The notes beneath the pieces are model-generated. The model saw nothing but the letters and a program-made list of their open reading frames with translations. It had not been told where the DNA came from and ran no database searches. A DNA stretch of 64,000 nt, from NCBI GenBank assembly GCA_000727475.1, contig KL647303.1, positions 1,825,843 through 1,889,842 of the forward strand, written 5' to 3'. The DNA is from Sarcocystis neurona (taxonomy: Eukaryota; Apicomplexa; Conoidasida; Eucoccidiorida; Sarcocystidae). Position numbers and translations under genes: made by a program. The stretch's first letter is position 1; the number at the start of each line of letters is the position of its first letter. Positions 1 to 12,000 of this stretch are shown here, in pieces.

Positions 1-470
1 GTGTGTACACGCAGCTATACATGTATATATATATACATATATATATAGTGTGTGTGTGTGGGTGTGTGTGTGTGTGCGTGTGTGTACACGCAGCTATACA
101 TGTATATATATATACATATATATATATGTATATATATATATATATGCACACGTGTATATACATATAGGTATATAGGGAAACGCGCGCACATATATATAGC
201 TGCGGTTGGTGTGCATGCACGTTTGTGTCGAGATGTGTGTGCCTGCGTGTGTGGTGGACCCTGTCGATAACCGCCGGGGTGCTGGGGCCTCCCCCGTCAT
301 GCCCAACCCCACACAGATATGTGTACACTGCAAAGAGCGAGAGAAGGAGACTGACAAGCCATATTCTCTATCTATATATATTTATATGTATAGATATAGA
401 AGCAAAAACAAGCTCACCTATACACATATATACATATATGTAGACGCAGGAAGGGGTAGAGAGGTAGACA
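1..470. repeat. TA/TG/CA microsatellite block
   Basis: Dense alternating TG and TA dinucleotide runs. A stretch of about 75 bases is nearly repeated between positions 1 and 130. The open frames here translate only as Tyr/Ile/Cys/Val runs, which is what (TA)n and (TG)n give in any frame, so I see no gene. Confidence 0.85.
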
Positions 471-579
471 CGAGTGCAGGGCATTGTGATGGGAGGCCCG
501 GTGAACAACCCCAGCGTGGTGCACGCGCGGCGGGAAGTCCTTCGCATGCATGCGGGGACGCACAGGTGTACAGCTCCGG

Positions 580-1640
580 CAAGCAGGAATTGCTGCTGCT
601 GCTGTTGTTGCTACAGACACGTACTTTTCGGCAGTGGGTCTCGCCCGGCTGTATTCTTTTTGCCAGTGTTTCGCCAGCGTTGCTGCGTCCTTCAACTCTG
701 TTTCCCTCTGCAGCACAGCACCCGCCCCACAGCAGCAGCAGAGGGGCTTCACTGCAACAACAGTAGCACCAGTCCGCACGGGGCAGCGACGCTGCGCCCA
801 CGGGAGAAGCAGCACTGCTGCAGCAGCAGCAGCAACGGCCGTCGGTTAGCAACACCAGCAGCAGCGCACAGAGACGCCGCTCATTGACAGCTGCAGCAAG
901 TCGCCAGCGGCAGCAGCAGCAGTTGCACGCAGCGCGACGACAGCAGCAGCACTCGTGCAGCAGCAGCAGCAGTGGCTACGGCTGCTGAAACCGAAGCAGC
1001 ATCTCCTGTGCAGTCACAAGCAGTAGGAGCAGCAGCTGGGAAGCAGCAGAAAGGAAAATAGACGATCGCGTGGCACAGCATCACCACACAACGCCTGCAG
1101 ACGCAGCCCTCCTCCACGGCCCTTCTCTTGAAACGTCGTGCCCTGCAGCAGCATTCTTACAACAGCAGCAGCAGCCGTCCAGCAGCAACCCAGTGGCAGT
1201 AGGGTTCACAGAGCAGCAGCTGTCACGTCAACAGCAACTGCAGCAGCGTCACAGCAGCAAGTGGAGCGGCGTCACCAGCATTTGCAGCAGCGTCGGCAGC
1301 TACTGGAGCAGCGTCAGCAGCAGTGGCCAGCAGTCGCGTGAGCAGCAGCAACAGCAGCAGTAGAGGCAGCTACAGGCGCAGGGGAGGCAGTTCAAACTCA
1401 GCAGCAAAAGAAGCACCCGTGTGACGCAGTGTTAAGTACGCGACGGAAGAGAGAGGTGCTGCTGCTGCTCCTCCCGCTACCCCGGCACTTTGACCTCTTC
1501 CTGCAGCAATCTGGTGGCCGCTCCCCCTTCGCTGCACCAGCAGCGTCTTCCCAGAAGCAGCAGCAGCAGGATAATTTGCTGCTGCGATTGTTCTTCTGTT
1601 CCCCCCTCTGTCTCACTGTTGCGCTCTGATATGTTGTATC
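580..1640. repeat. CAG/CTG trinucleotide-rich tract
   Basis: Interrupted CAG on the plus strand (with some CTG) for about 1 kb. All frames are open over parts of it and give Gln, Ser, Ala, Leu or Cys runs. No splice-bounded exon with non-repeat protein character could be found, so it is listed as repeat. A gene tail or an intron of the minus-strand gene ending near 1,640 cannot be excluded. Confidence 0.7.
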
Positions 1641-2397
1641 TACGACGGCGACGTTAACTCTGCTCCTGCATGCCACGCGTGCTGCTGCCTCCCCTGTTGG
1701 CTGCTCTGATGAACTGCTGCTTTGCTTCCTGTGGTGCTCCTGCCTTGGTCTTTCTTTCTTTCTTCTCTCTTCTGCTGCTGCTGTTCCTGCCTCCGTTCTT
1801 CCCCCTGCCGCTGCTGCTGCTTGTCGACCCTCTTTTCGCCGCTGCAGTCGATCCCCTTCGTGTCCTGCTGCTCATCTTTTCGAACTGCTGGTGCTGCTGC
1901 CTGTTCCTGACGCGCGCGCGTCGTGTTCGCTGCTACTGCCGCTGCTTCAGCAGCTTCATCTGGCTGTGCGCAGCAGCACCGCGTGCAGGAAGGCACAGAC
2001 GTGCTTACCTGCTGCAGCAACTGGGTGAGGCGCTGCTGCTCTGCTGCCATGGCAGCAGCACTTTTCTCGCTGGCCAAGTCTGCGGCAAGTCGCCGACGGA
2101 GTGCAGCAGCAGGAAGTTCCCATACGACGGCCTTCTTTGAAGCCGCAGCGACTGCAGCAGGGATATAAAACGACGGACCAGAGGAAGGACCAGCAGTAGC
2201 AGCACCAGCAGTAAAGTCGCGCCCCCTGCCACTCATTCTCCCACAGCAGGCAGACGTAAACTGCAGCAGCACCTGCAGCAGCTCCCGACACACACACACA
2301 CACATGCGCGGCAGCACACGTCGCGCACAGTCCTTAGGCCAGAGGTGTTGACCGAAGTCGTTCAGCCAACCCGGGGCAGACTCTACGAACTTCCCAG
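1640..2397 (-). CDS. Candidate 3'-terminal coding block of a Gln/Ala-rich coiled-coil protein
   Basis: The minus-strand frame enters after a clear acceptor (…TTATTATAG at 2,398) in phase 1 and opens with non-repeat sequence (GKFVESAPGWLNDFGQ, then HLWPKDCARRVLP). It continues into a basic/Ala segment and a helix-forming stretch ending EQQRLTQLLQQ at 2,009. A good donor (CAG then GTAAGC) lies there and a matching phase-0 acceptor at 1,964, which would make a 45-nt intron. The frame is also open straight through. The last part (1,963-1,640) is Gln/Arg/Lys/Glu-rich and ends at a stop. It may be the 3' end of the large coiled-coil gene further right or a separate gene. I recognise no family. Low complexity makes exact borders unsure. 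Confidence 0.4.
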
Positions 2398-2399
2398 CT

Positions 2400-3043
2400 A
2401 TAATAACACGATACATATATATATATATATGTCTGTATGTGTATGCGTATACCCACACATATATGTATCTGTATAGGAGAAAAAGAAGAAACTCTACACA
2501 CAGATTCACAGGCAAAGCAGCAGCAACATGAGAGTCTGTGTCAAGCTCCACACTTGACACAACACGCCGACATGCATGCGTACGCATACTTGCAAGTTTG
2601 CAAGCAGGGTCTCAGGAGAGAGGGGCGCAGCGTCATCGCGACCCATATATACAAATATATGGATAGATTTACACGTGTGTGCTAAACTACTGCGAGCTAC
2701 GCATGTGAACTTAGCAATGTACATATTCATATCCATACACATATATATATATATATATATATCTACACAGATATATACACATATGTATACGAGTACGTAA
2801 ACGTTGCCAGCTACGCATGTATATAAAAAATATGTATGCACATATATATATACAAGCCTCTGTACGGAGTGGTGTACACCGACGTGTATACACACGTATA
2901 TATATGTATATGTAGCGCATGCAAATCTCTGCGTACGTTCCAGTACATGCAAGACCCCTCTGCTTCTGCAATATTGACAGCTATGAACAGATATACTCAC
3001 GAACGTACATATTCATCTCTGCAGATACACATATGTATACGAG

Positions 3044-3078
<35 letters not shown>

Positions 3079-3165
3079 AAGCACTCATACTTACGCAGGA
3101 CTGCATGTACATATACATATATATGTGTATATAGAGATAGAGAGAGCAAGCGAAGCCACGTGTAC
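2400..3165. repeat. TA/CA microsatellites, no gene seen
   Basis: Repeated (TA)8-12 and CATA/TGTA runs, for example at 2,741-2,762 and 3,047-3,074. Translations are Tyr/Ile-rich in both directions. The block sits directly 5' (in coding sense) of the acceptor at 2,398, so it may be intron. Confidence 0.8.
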
Positions 3166-3345
3166 ACGTTTCAGTAGATACAGGTGCTCCCCACATCTGT
3201 CTGTAAAAGCACGTACATTTCTTACATACCCATCCATACATATATATATATATATATATGGAGAGATAGAGAGGGAGGGGGACCCACGAGTGTACATTTC
3301 AGTAGATATTGGTGCTCCCCACATCTGCCTGTGTACGCACGTGCT
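3166..3345. repeat. Direct repeat of about 127-bp period
   Basis: The block starting near 3,168 (…TTTCAGTAGATACAGGTGC, then CTCCCCACATCTG) recurs near 3,293 with a few substitutions (…CAGTAGATATTGGTGC, then CTCCCCACATCTG). A (TA)n microsatellite lies between the copies. This is a two-copy tandem duplication, probably microsatellite-driven. No coding function is evident. Confidence 0.75.
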
Positions 3346-3702
3346 TTCCTTTATACGAAGGAGGTCGTGACCCCCCCCCCCCTCTTCCTCCCAGACATAC
3401 GGCGGTGCATGCAGCAGAGTCTGAGTGGCCCACGAAATAGAGTCGTCTACGTTTGCGGATGGGTGTCGTGTAGAAAGAGAGGAATATATTCTCAGAGGAA
3501 TACAGAGTCGCGCAGCAAAGACCGGGCACCCCACTTCCTCCATATATACACACGCACGTATTAAATTCGAGTGGGGCAGCAAAAAGAAGAAACCGCGACT
3601 TCTCTACTGCGACCCGTCGTACACAACACCGACGACGGACTCCCCCATCCGCTGACCCGCAGCCTTCTTCCTACATGCGGGAAAGTCGTAGGGGAGACCT
3701 TC

Positions 3703-3962
3703 TTTCCGGTGTACAGACACTCGAAGACGCCTTGGTTCTGCACACACACTTCTCCCCGCGTCTACGAAGCAGACGCTATCGCTGCTGCGTCTTATCGTTT
3801 CAGGTGTACAGACACCCCCGAGTGTCCCCCAACCCCCCTCCGCCTTCCGGGTGTACAGACACACCGCAGTGGAGCACCCCCGTGCCCGTTCAAGGTGTAC
3901 AGACACACCACACGCGAGGGTCCCTGTTCTCTCGTCTCTCGTTTCAGGTGTACAGACACTCG
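3703..3962. repeat. Five dispersed copies of a GGTGTACAGACAC motif
   Basis: The 13-mer GGTGTACAGACAC occurs five times, near 3,707, 3,799, 3,849, 3,895 and 3,947, with unlike sequence between copies. Two copies carry the longer CGTTTCAG extension at the 5' side. Spacing is roughly 46-92 bp, so this is a degenerate minisatellite or a repeated short site, not a simple tandem array. Confidence 0.75.
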
Positions 3963-4309
3963 AGCGACGGCTTGTTCATTGTTTATCGCTACTTTCTCTG
4001 TGGAGGCGCCTACTCGCAGGGGCTTCCCCGGCCGGGTGTTGAGGCTAAGGATATCCGGCGCTTCGTTCAGCAGCAGCAGTTTGTTGCTCGCCTGCAGACA
4101 CGCACACAAGGTCGCCCGCAGGTCTCGCGTGCTGTGCAGCAGCAGCAGCAGCAAACTTCCTGTCCTCTCTGCTCTTCTACCTGACGCTACAGCTACACCT
4201 GCATGCGCTCGCACAGCAGCCGCATGCTGACATGCCTGCACTTGCATTTGGTCTTTCCGGCGGCCCAAACGGCCCCACGCACCACACCTCCTACGTAGCT
4301 ACTCCCAAC

Positions 4310-5010
4310 GTATGTGTACATATGTATACATATATATGTATACATATGTAGACACGGATATATATACATATATATACGTATGTGTAGATACGAATATATA
4401 TGCATATATGTATCAATGTAGATATGAACACATGTATACATGTACACGTACCTGTATGTGTAGGTGTGTACATACACATATACGTATATATATATATATA
4501 TATATAAATGTGGGCAAACGTATAGGTATGTATGTCCTTACGTATCTATGTGGCGCACATCTGGGATACATCACTTGTACGGACGCGTGAAAGAGAAGGG
4601 CCAGCCGGTTTGCTTGCGCGGGTCCCTCCTCCTTCGAAGAAAACATTCTCTCAGATGTAGCCGGGGTGTCTGCGTGAAGGTCTAAACATATAAATCTCTG
4701 CAGAACGTCCTGTTCAAATAACAGAGAGGCATGCACACGCCTGCCCGTCAGCCAACATCTACGGCGATGCAGCAGCAGCAGCACGGCGCTGCGCGCATCC
4801 GTCCCTTGCAGAACACCCCACGGCGACGACGTGCAAGGAAACTCGACCCTCTCCACATACGTCCTTATACACCTCTTTATACATATATATATATATATAT
4901 ATATGTATATATGTAGCCACTTTTCCATACAAATAAATATAGATTACGCACACATGCAAGTACATGTGCGTTTGACTATATATATATATATATACATGTG
5001 CAGAGACTCT
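4310..5010. repeat. TA/CA microsatellites with a short CAG tract
   Basis: (TA)n and CATATG-type runs at 4,310-4,510, 4,875-4,912 and 4,978-4,996, with mixed sequence between. No splice-bounded exon was found. It lies 3' (coding sense) of the minus-strand coding block that starts at 6,971, where an intron or 3' flank is expected. Confidence 0.7.
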
Positions 5011-5348
5011 GCTGCTTCTTCTGTATCCCCTGCTGCTGCTGTTCCTCTCGTGCTTTGACGCACACACTGCGTTCTTGATATATCTTCTTCTGCTTTTTCT
5101 TCTGCTGCTGCCGCCCCTGTTCCCGTTCACCGAACACCTGCTGCTGCGCGTTTTCTGCGTTGTCCTCTGCTTCAGTCCTCCTGTCCATCTGTCGATTCGT
5201 CTTGTCGTTCTTCTTCTGCTGCCCTCTCTTCTCCCCCATGCTTCCCCTGTGTTATCGAGACTTTCTCTCCTGCTGCTGCTGCTCCCCCGGCTGCTGCTGC
5301 TCCCCCGGCTGCTGCTGCTGCTCTCCACTCTTGCAGGTGCGCTCTCTC

Positions 5349-6971
5349 TCACTGCCGCTGCTTCTGGCTCCTCCACTTTGGCGCTGCTGCTGCTGCGGGT
5401 GCTCGTCTTGCTGTCAGTTTTGCTTGTTGGTGCATCTCCGCCGGGGCTCGAGGCTGCTCTCTGTGCAAGAAGTGCCACACAGACTTTTTGCTTCGTACCT
5501 CGAACGCTTCTTCGCATGACGGCGACGTGGCAGCAATGTCCGCGGCCTTTTCTTCTGCCCGTGTTATCTCCCCTCCCTTCGCGTCTGCTGCTGCTGCTGC
5601 TGCATTTTCTCCTGCTGATACACGAGACGCCGCTCCTCTTCCCGCTTTCTCCGCTGCTGCTCCTGCTGCTGCAGCACTGCCCTCAGGCGCCTCTCGCATG
5701 CAGCGGACAAGCCAATCGCCGAAACCTTCCCCAATGAGAAAATCTCCCCGCGACGCTGTTAGTGCGCTGCTGCTGCTCCCGGAGCCCTTCGGCAGCAGCA
5801 GCTGCTCCCGGGACTGCTGTAGCTTCTTTCCCTGCTGCTGCTGCTGCTGCAACACTGGTGCGGCTGGTTCGGTGCCGTTGTCTTCCTCCGCCGGCAGCGG
5901 CAGTGCTGCAGCAGCAGCAGCCGCGGGCGGCAGCAGCAGCGGCGCCGGCAGCGCCTCAAGAGCCTCAGTGCAGTTCGCAATGAGCTGCTGCCACTGCTGC
6001 ACCGCCGCAGCAGCAGCTGATGCAGACGCAACGCCAGCAGCTGCTCCTACTGCAGCTGCTTCACTGCGGCGTCTGCTGCTGCTGCCAGTGGAGGGATGCA
6101 TTTCTTCCTCACTTTGGACGCATGCGGCAGCTAGGGCCAAAAGTCCTGCGGCACGTGATGCATGCAGGGTCGCCGCGATACACGGCACCAAAGAGAACGG
6201 AGAGAAAAATTCTCCGGCGCATTCCCCTCCTTTTGCTGCAGCAGGAGCACCCACGTCTGTTCCTCCTCTTCCTTCTCTTGCTGCTGCTCTTCTGTCTCCG
6301 GCGCTGCTGGTGCTGCCTGCTTGCTGCTCCAGCGGGTCACCTGCAGCAGACGCGCCACTCCTCGCTTCCCCCGCGGACCGACCTCTGCTGTTTTCTCCGC
6401 TGCTGCGTCTGCTGCGACGGGCAGACGTCTTCTCCTCAACTCTGACAGCAGCAGCAGCAGCTGGAGCGGCGCTGCTGCTGCTTTTGGGCGGGGGGCACAC
6501 CGCAGCCACAGCAAGCTCCGGAGGCAGCAAGGCGGCCAGCGCAGCGGCAGCTTCTTCTGCACCAGCAAGCGGAAGCGAAGATGACAACGTGCATGCAGCC
6601 GCAGCAGCAAGGAGTCGCTGAGTGAACCGATGCGCTGCTGCCACTGCCTTATACGCCGGTCCACGAGGAGCTTCCAGCTGCTCCAGCAAAGCTTCTTTTC
6701 CTGTTGCAGTTTCTTCTGCACTCCTTTCTTCTGCTTCTCCCCCTTCTGCTCGCCCCTTTGCCTCACCAGAAGAATCCACGCCGTTCAGCCTGGGGCTGCT
6801 GCTGCCACTGCTGCTGCCACTGCTCGTGCTAGAGCTGCTGCTGCTGCTGGTGCTGCTGCTGCTGCTGGCGCGTAGGTGGAAGACGAGGAGAGCGAGAGTG
6901 CGCCCAAGGGAGGCAACTGCATCTACGCTGCTGACGAGCCACCGGATGAAGCCCTGCTCCTTGAGAATGGT
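5349..6971 (-). CDS. Large Ala/Ser-rich coding exon, unknown protein
   Basis: The minus-strand frame follows a strong acceptor at 6,972 (a long pyrimidine tract, then CTGGCTCCAG) in phase 0. It begins with non-repeat sequence TILKEQGFIRWLVSSVDAV. Further conserved-looking islands are LLEQLEAPRGPAYKAV, EGFGDWLVRCMREAPEG and EEAFE, embedded in Ala, Ser and Gln runs of the kind common in Eimeria. A phase-0 donor (GAG then GTACGA) lies at 5,499, but the frame also runs on to a stop at 5,349. Length is about 490-540 residues. I recognise no family. The predicted protein looks helical and low-complexity. It may continue the coiled-coil gene to the right, since phase and strand agree. Confidence 0.5.
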   Translation of the reverse strand, partial: TILKEQGFIRWLVSSVDAVASLGRTLALLVFHLRASSSSSTSSSSSSSTSSGSSSGSSSPRLNGVDSSGEAKGRAEGGEAEERSAEETATGKEALLEQLEAPRGPAYKAVAAAHRFTQRLLAAAAACTLSSSLPLAGAEEAAAALAALLPPELAVAAVCPPPKSSSSAAPAAAAAVRVEEKTSARRSRRSSGENSRGRSAGEARSGASAAGDPLEQQAGSTSSAGDRRAAAREGRGGTDVGAPAAAKGGECAGEFFSPFSLVPCIAATLHASRAAGLLALAAACVQSEEEMHPSTGSSSRRRSEAAAVGAAAGVASASAAAAAVQQWQQLIANCTEALEALPAPLLLPPAAAAAAALPLPAEEDNGTEPAAPVLQQQQQQGKKLQQSREQLLLPKGSGSSSSALTASRGDFLIGEGFGDWLVRCMREAPEGSAAAAGAAAEKAGRGAASRVSAGENAAAAAADAKGGEITRAEEKAADIAATSPSCEEAFEVRSKKSVWHFLHREQPRAPAEMHQQAKLTARRAPAAAAAPKWRSQKQRQ

Positions 6972-6977
6972 CTGGAG

Positions 6978-7810
6978 CCAGGAATCGCAGGAGAGCACAA
7001 CTAACAGAGACGGGTTTAAGGACGAAGAAGAAGACGACGCAGAAGACGAAGAAGAAGCGCGCGGTGAGGAGCGTATCGAAGAAGAACGGAAAAAGAAGGA
7101 ACTGAGAAACCCGCTCTCGCGCAGCTGCAAGCAGGCACTGCTGCGGACGAGACGGCTGCGAGGCGAAGCAGCAGCAGAAAGGAAGAAGACTCCACATGCA
7201 GAGATACAACAACACGCTTCCGCGGAAGAAAGTCTACGCGCAGAAGAAGAAGAGAAGGAGCGCCCTGCGCAGGGGACGCAGCTGCGGGACAGCGAATCCG
7301 TCAGCAGCAGCAGGTGCCACAGAGACGTCGGAACACTTCTCCTCCCGTGCCCCGTCCCCCCCTCGCCCGCCCCCCCCTGCACATGCAAAATGGCGCAGCA
7401 GGCAACAAGCCCGAGGGAGGGCGATCGGAAAGACGAAGACTAGGCGGGCACGCGTCAGTGGACCAGCAGCAGGAAGAATCTCGCAGGGTCGACACGTGTG
7501 GAGAAAGCCACGAATTTCTCGTCCTTCTCCTCCTCTTCTCCTCCTCCTCCCCCTCTTCGTCCGGTCCCTCCAGATGCTCGCGCATCTGGAGACCAATCGA
7601 GCTGCTCGCCGTCAAGCGACGCCGGCGCCCACCACAGCAGCAGAAGAAGCGACCAGGCGGCGCCGGGAGCATCGATACGCAGTGAAGAAGACTGACACAC
7701 GGAGACGACGAGAAACCAGACGCGAGGAGGAGAAGGGGAAACTAAAAGAGGAGCAGCAAAAGGCAGAAGAGACGTCACGCAGATCGAGCCCGAAGAAGCT
7801 CCTCGAAGTG
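6978..7810. other. Pyrimidine-rich (minus strand) interval upstream of the 6,971 exon; possible small exon near 7,580
   Basis: On the plus strand this reads as purine-rich sequence giving Glu/Lys/Arg-rich frames (for instance around 7,020-7,290). On the minus strand it is a long polypyrimidine tract leading to the acceptor at 6,972, which is how I read it. A second minus acceptor (…GGTCTCCAG near 7,580) opens a frame starting MREHLEGPDEEGEEEEK, so a short acidic exon may lie here. The two strands cannot be told apart without transcript data. Confidence 0.35.
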
Positions 7811-7829
7811 CCGGGAATGCGCTACGTCT

Positions 7830-8200
7830 CTTCAGACACATACACACACATTGACATATATGCAGACGCCTCCATATATGCGTGTGTACACACATACGTA
7901 TAAATAGACCTAAAGGAAAGTGCACACATATAGAAAGAGACAAATACTGATGTAGATATATATATGTATGTGCAAATGGCTAGAAATACACCTCTACCTA
8001 TACATACGTATATGTCTATGTATGCCCACAGCTACGTCTGTCTTCACACATTCCTATATATATACGTATATGTACGTATGTGTTGACGCTACTGAGGCCC
8101 AGGATCGGGAGAGATACGGTCGGGAAGATACACATACATATATATATATATATATTTGTATGTGTATATGTGTGTACATGTGTTGAGGCTAATGAGGCCG
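7830..8200. repeat. TA/CA microsatellite block
   Basis: Repeated CATATA/TGTATG and (TA)n runs with short unique spacers. No gene seen. In minus-strand sense it lies 3' of the coding frame ending at 8,089, where the intron or 3' flank of the coiled-coil gene would be. Confidence 0.75.
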
Positions 8201-9015
8201 GGAGAGGGGGAGCTGGGATGTGTGGCTGGTAGTTGCTGACTGCTCGACGACTGGCGCTGCCGTTGACGGCGACGCTGCTGAGGCTGCGCTGGCGGTGTGT
8301 GTGGTGCAGCTGCTGCTGTTTTTTCGTACGTGGTGCAGCAGCGGCAAAGCGTCGCGGCCGGTTGACTCACGCGTGGGTTGGCGGCTGCGTTTGCAGCAAG
8401 GGGGTGTACGTACACCGTGTGCACGTTAGCGAGAAAAAGGAAGCAGTTAACAGCTGTGGCGTGCAGAACGAATATGCCTGCAGCGCTTCGCGCTTCGAAC
8501 TTGAGACAGGAACCCGGGAGGGCGAGCTGCAGCAGCCTCATTCTCTCCTCTACGCAGCAGAGCAGGACTTGCTGCTGTCCCCGTTGCAGCTTCAGCGTAG
8601 CAACTTCCACCGCCAGGCGTTCTACTTCACCGCACAACTTTTCCACGTGGATCTCTGCGTCACTACTGCTGCTGCTGCTGCCAAGCCACGCGTCTGCAGC
8701 TTCTGTTTCGTCTGCGTCCCGCTGCTGCCTCGCCTCCTGCTCCGCCTCTCCCTCCGCGCCTGCCGCAGCAGGGACAGCAGCAGCGTCAGACGCAGCAGCC
8801 GCGGCAGCGTCTTTCAGGAGCCGCAGTGGAAGCAGCCTCGTGCCGCCACCGCCTGCAGCAGCAGCAGCAGTGCCACCCCACATTCCCCTGCTCTCTTGCT
8901 GCTGCTGCTTTAACGTAAAGACTCGCTGCCACCGGGGAGCCGTCAGCCACTGCAGCTCCTGCACCTTCGCATGCAGCTGCTTATTCTCCTGCTGCAGCTT
9001 CTCGGTGTTCGTTCG
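8089..9015 (-). CDS. Coiled-coil and Ala-rich exon, 3' end unresolved
   Basis: It enters in phase 0 after …GTCGGTGCTGCAG (9,016) with RTNTEKLQQENKQLHAKVQE. An Ala/Gly-rich insert follows, then a second coil (HVEKLCGEVERLAVEVATLK, then LQRGQQQV). Coil character fades near 8,530 (ALPGSCLKFEARSAAG), although the frame stays open to a stop at 8,089. I could not find a convincing donor, so either the exon is terminal or an intron starts somewhere between about 8,350 and 8,530. Confidence 0.5.
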   Translation of the reverse strand, partial: RTNTEKLQQENKQLHAKVQELQWLTAPRWQRVFTLKQQQQESRGMWGGTAAAAAGGGGTRLLPLRLLKDAAAAAASDAAAVPAAAGAEGEAEQEARQQRDADETEAADAWLGSSSSSSDAEIHVEKLCGEVERLAVEVATLKLQRGQQQVLLCCVEERMRLLQLALPGSCLKFEARSAAGIFVLHATAVNCFLFLANVHTVYVHPLAANAAANPRVSQPAATLCRCCTTYEKTAAAAPHTPPAQPQQRRRQRQRQSSSSQQLPATHPSSPSPGLISLNTCTHIYTYKYIYIYMYVYLPDRISPDPGPQ

Positions 9016-12000
9016 CTGCAGCACCGACACCAGCAGCAAAGAAAGGGACACCGACAGCAGTAAGAGTAGAAACAGCGGCAGCAGCAGACGCAACAGCAGC
9101 AGGAGTAGCAGGCGCAACAGCGGCAGTAGCAGCACGGCCAACAGAACCACCAGCTCCAGAAGCAACAGCATTGGCAGCAGGCGCAACACCAGCAGCAGAC
9201 GCAAGACCAGTAGCAGAAACGACGAGCAGGGGAAGCTGTTTTCTACAGGAGGCAGTCTTTCAGGCAGAGACGAGTCGAAGTGCGTCCGTGGATGAAGTCA
9301 TCTCTACGCGGACATCTTGAATCTGCTTCTTGTCGTTTATGTATGTCTTCTTAGTCGAGGAAGGAAACGCAACTAATTGACCCGCAGACGACAAAGGTCA
9401 CCTCGCTGCCCCCGGCCCCCAAGTGAAGAAACTGCTGTCTCGTTATCTACTGAGACCAGCGCATGTAACCTTTTCCCCACTGTAGGGAAACAGCCTCCGG
9501 CGCACAGCAGACGGGACTGCTAACCGCCTGCTGCATCTTCCTTTCTTCACTTTCCCTGCAGCTGTGATCTCCTCCCAGCGTTTTCTTCACCTTGCTGCTG
9601 CTGTTTCTGCCCTCTTTGCTGCCGCTGCTGTTCTGCATCATGCGGCTCGCAGGGCTCAAGTCGCTGGTGCTACCGCTCCAGATATAGCTGCTGCTGTTGC
9701 TTCTTCTGGTGTCGCTGTAGAGGCCGTACGGCTCTACCCGGTACTTCGACTGCTACTCTCTTTGTCGCTGCTGGCACTGCGCATTTCCTTGCTGTCAAGA
9801 CTGTCGCTCTCCTCGATGTAGTGCTGCTGCTGGTGGTCTTCCTGATACTGCTACAACCGCTCTCCTTCTTCCTGCTGTTCTCTCGGGTGCTGCTGCTCTG
9901 AACAGCGCCGCCGCTGCTGCGCCTGCAGTTGCTTGGCTGCTGCTCTGCGACTGGCTCTGTTGCTGTGGCTCCCGCAGGAACTGTTGCGCCTCCTGTTCTG
10001 CTGTTTCTGCCCAGGCTGCCGCTGCTGCTGTCGCCGCTGACGTCTCAGCTGCTGCTGTCGCTCCCTCGCTGAGAGTCTCGCTGCTTCTGGGGAGTTGCTG
10101 TTGTCGCTGCCACACACGCTGCTCCTGTGGCTGCTGCTGCTGCTAAAGCAGCCTGCAGATAAATAGCTGCTCTTAGTCTTCACGCGTACACATATACAGA
10201 CACGTATTGCTAAATATTTGTCTGCATGCATACATAAATACAGACACGTATACGTAAATATATATACAGATACAGGTACACCTACATATGTATACACACA
10301 AACGTCTGTATACAGATGCAGATGTACATAGACACACATATACACAAAAGGAAAACGGGCCTGAAGACGCAGATGTGCCCTCGTGCTCAACGTGAAATTA
10401 CTTCACTTCGTTCCACACATATATGTACCCTTATATACTTTATGTATATATGCATATATATGTGTATGTATATTTATATATATATATATGTATATATGTA
10501 TATACAGTATACAGTATATATATAGTGTATATATACGTGAATATATATATATATATACATATAGATACAGATATAAACGTGTGTATATATGTGATACATA
10601 TATATAGAGTTACTCCGGGATGTATAAGCAGACAAACACATGTGAGGGTAATACTGGTCGTAACGGCACGTGCGCCCTCGCAACAAAGGCAATTATGTAT
10701 ACACGTCTACATACATACATATATATATAGAGAGAGAGGCATATATACATATATGTATAGATAGACAGATAGATGGATAAATAGGTGGTGGGAATTACGT
10801 ACGCGATGTATATATATATAAATATATGCACATACACACGGATATATTAAAATAAACACAAACACACATACATATATGAGTGTACAAATGTGTCTATCTA
10901 TGCGTGCGTATATACTACCTACATACGTAATATATAACAAGGCGCAACGACTTGCAAAAACACACGTTCGTACGTATGCGTACATTATTATATATGCACG
11001 TATGCGTATACGTGTGTATACATATATATGAATATGTGTGTGTATATACATATATGTATATGTGTATACACGTGTCCATGCACACGTGGGTTTATATATA
11101 TATATATATGGATATCTATGTATTGATCATCTATCTATCTATGTTATATCTATCTACCTATCTATCTACCTCTCTCTCTCTCTTTGCATATATATGCAGG
11201 CATGCAGATTATACGAATAGATACGAGAGGAGCACGGATGGTGAATAGAGGCGTACGTGGAAGAGTTCTTTTTCCTTGAGAAGGCGTGTGAGTCTATCGA
11301 ACGCTTGCTGGTAGGTAAGTTTTGCAGTGTTGCTTTCTCGTAGCTGTTGAAGCAGCTGCTGTAGCTGCCGCTCCTGCCCCGCAACCACCTCTGCATGCAG
11401 CTCCTGCTGCTGTTCAAACGAGAGGAGCAGCTCCGCGTCCTCAGCGCCAGCGGCCTGCAGCAGTGTCACCGCCCAGCAGCACAACGCACGCAGCAGCGGC
11501 ATTCGCAGCAGCAATCTCTTCAGCGGAAGCAGCAGTAGCAGCAGCAGTCGGGCGTCGCTGCGGGAAATACCAAAAGCAGCTCTTCTGGCCGCCTTCACGG
11601 CAGCAGCTGCAGCAGCAGCGGCAGCGGCCGGCCACCTCACACAGCGTGGCAGCAGCAGCAGCAGCCAGCAGCACAGCAGCTGCAGCTGCCACCGTCGAGC
11701 CACAGCAGCAACAAAGGCATCGCAACAGCAGAAGTAGTCGTCACTACTCCCCCTACGACTACTCCTACAGCAGCAGCAGCAACAGCCGCAGCAAAAACAT
11801 TATAGCGGCAGCTGGACCCGACGCGCACCCATGGCAGCAGCAGGTCCTCCTGAGGTGCAGCGCAGCACCCATCGCAGCAGTGCCCATGGAGTAATCACAG
11901 CAACAGCAGCGACTGTCCTACGAGCAGCGGCATTAGCAGCATCACTCGGGCCGACGTAGCGCTGCAGCACCATCAGCCGCGGGACATCCGGAGCAGCTAC

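Noticed and set aside
6622..7443. 273-codon plus-strand frame with a strongly charged Glu/Lys/Arg centre
   Set aside because: It looks protein-like, but the same bases are a long polypyrimidine tract on the minus strand leading to a good acceptor at 6,972. The rest of the frame is CTG-derived Leu. Not fully excluded.
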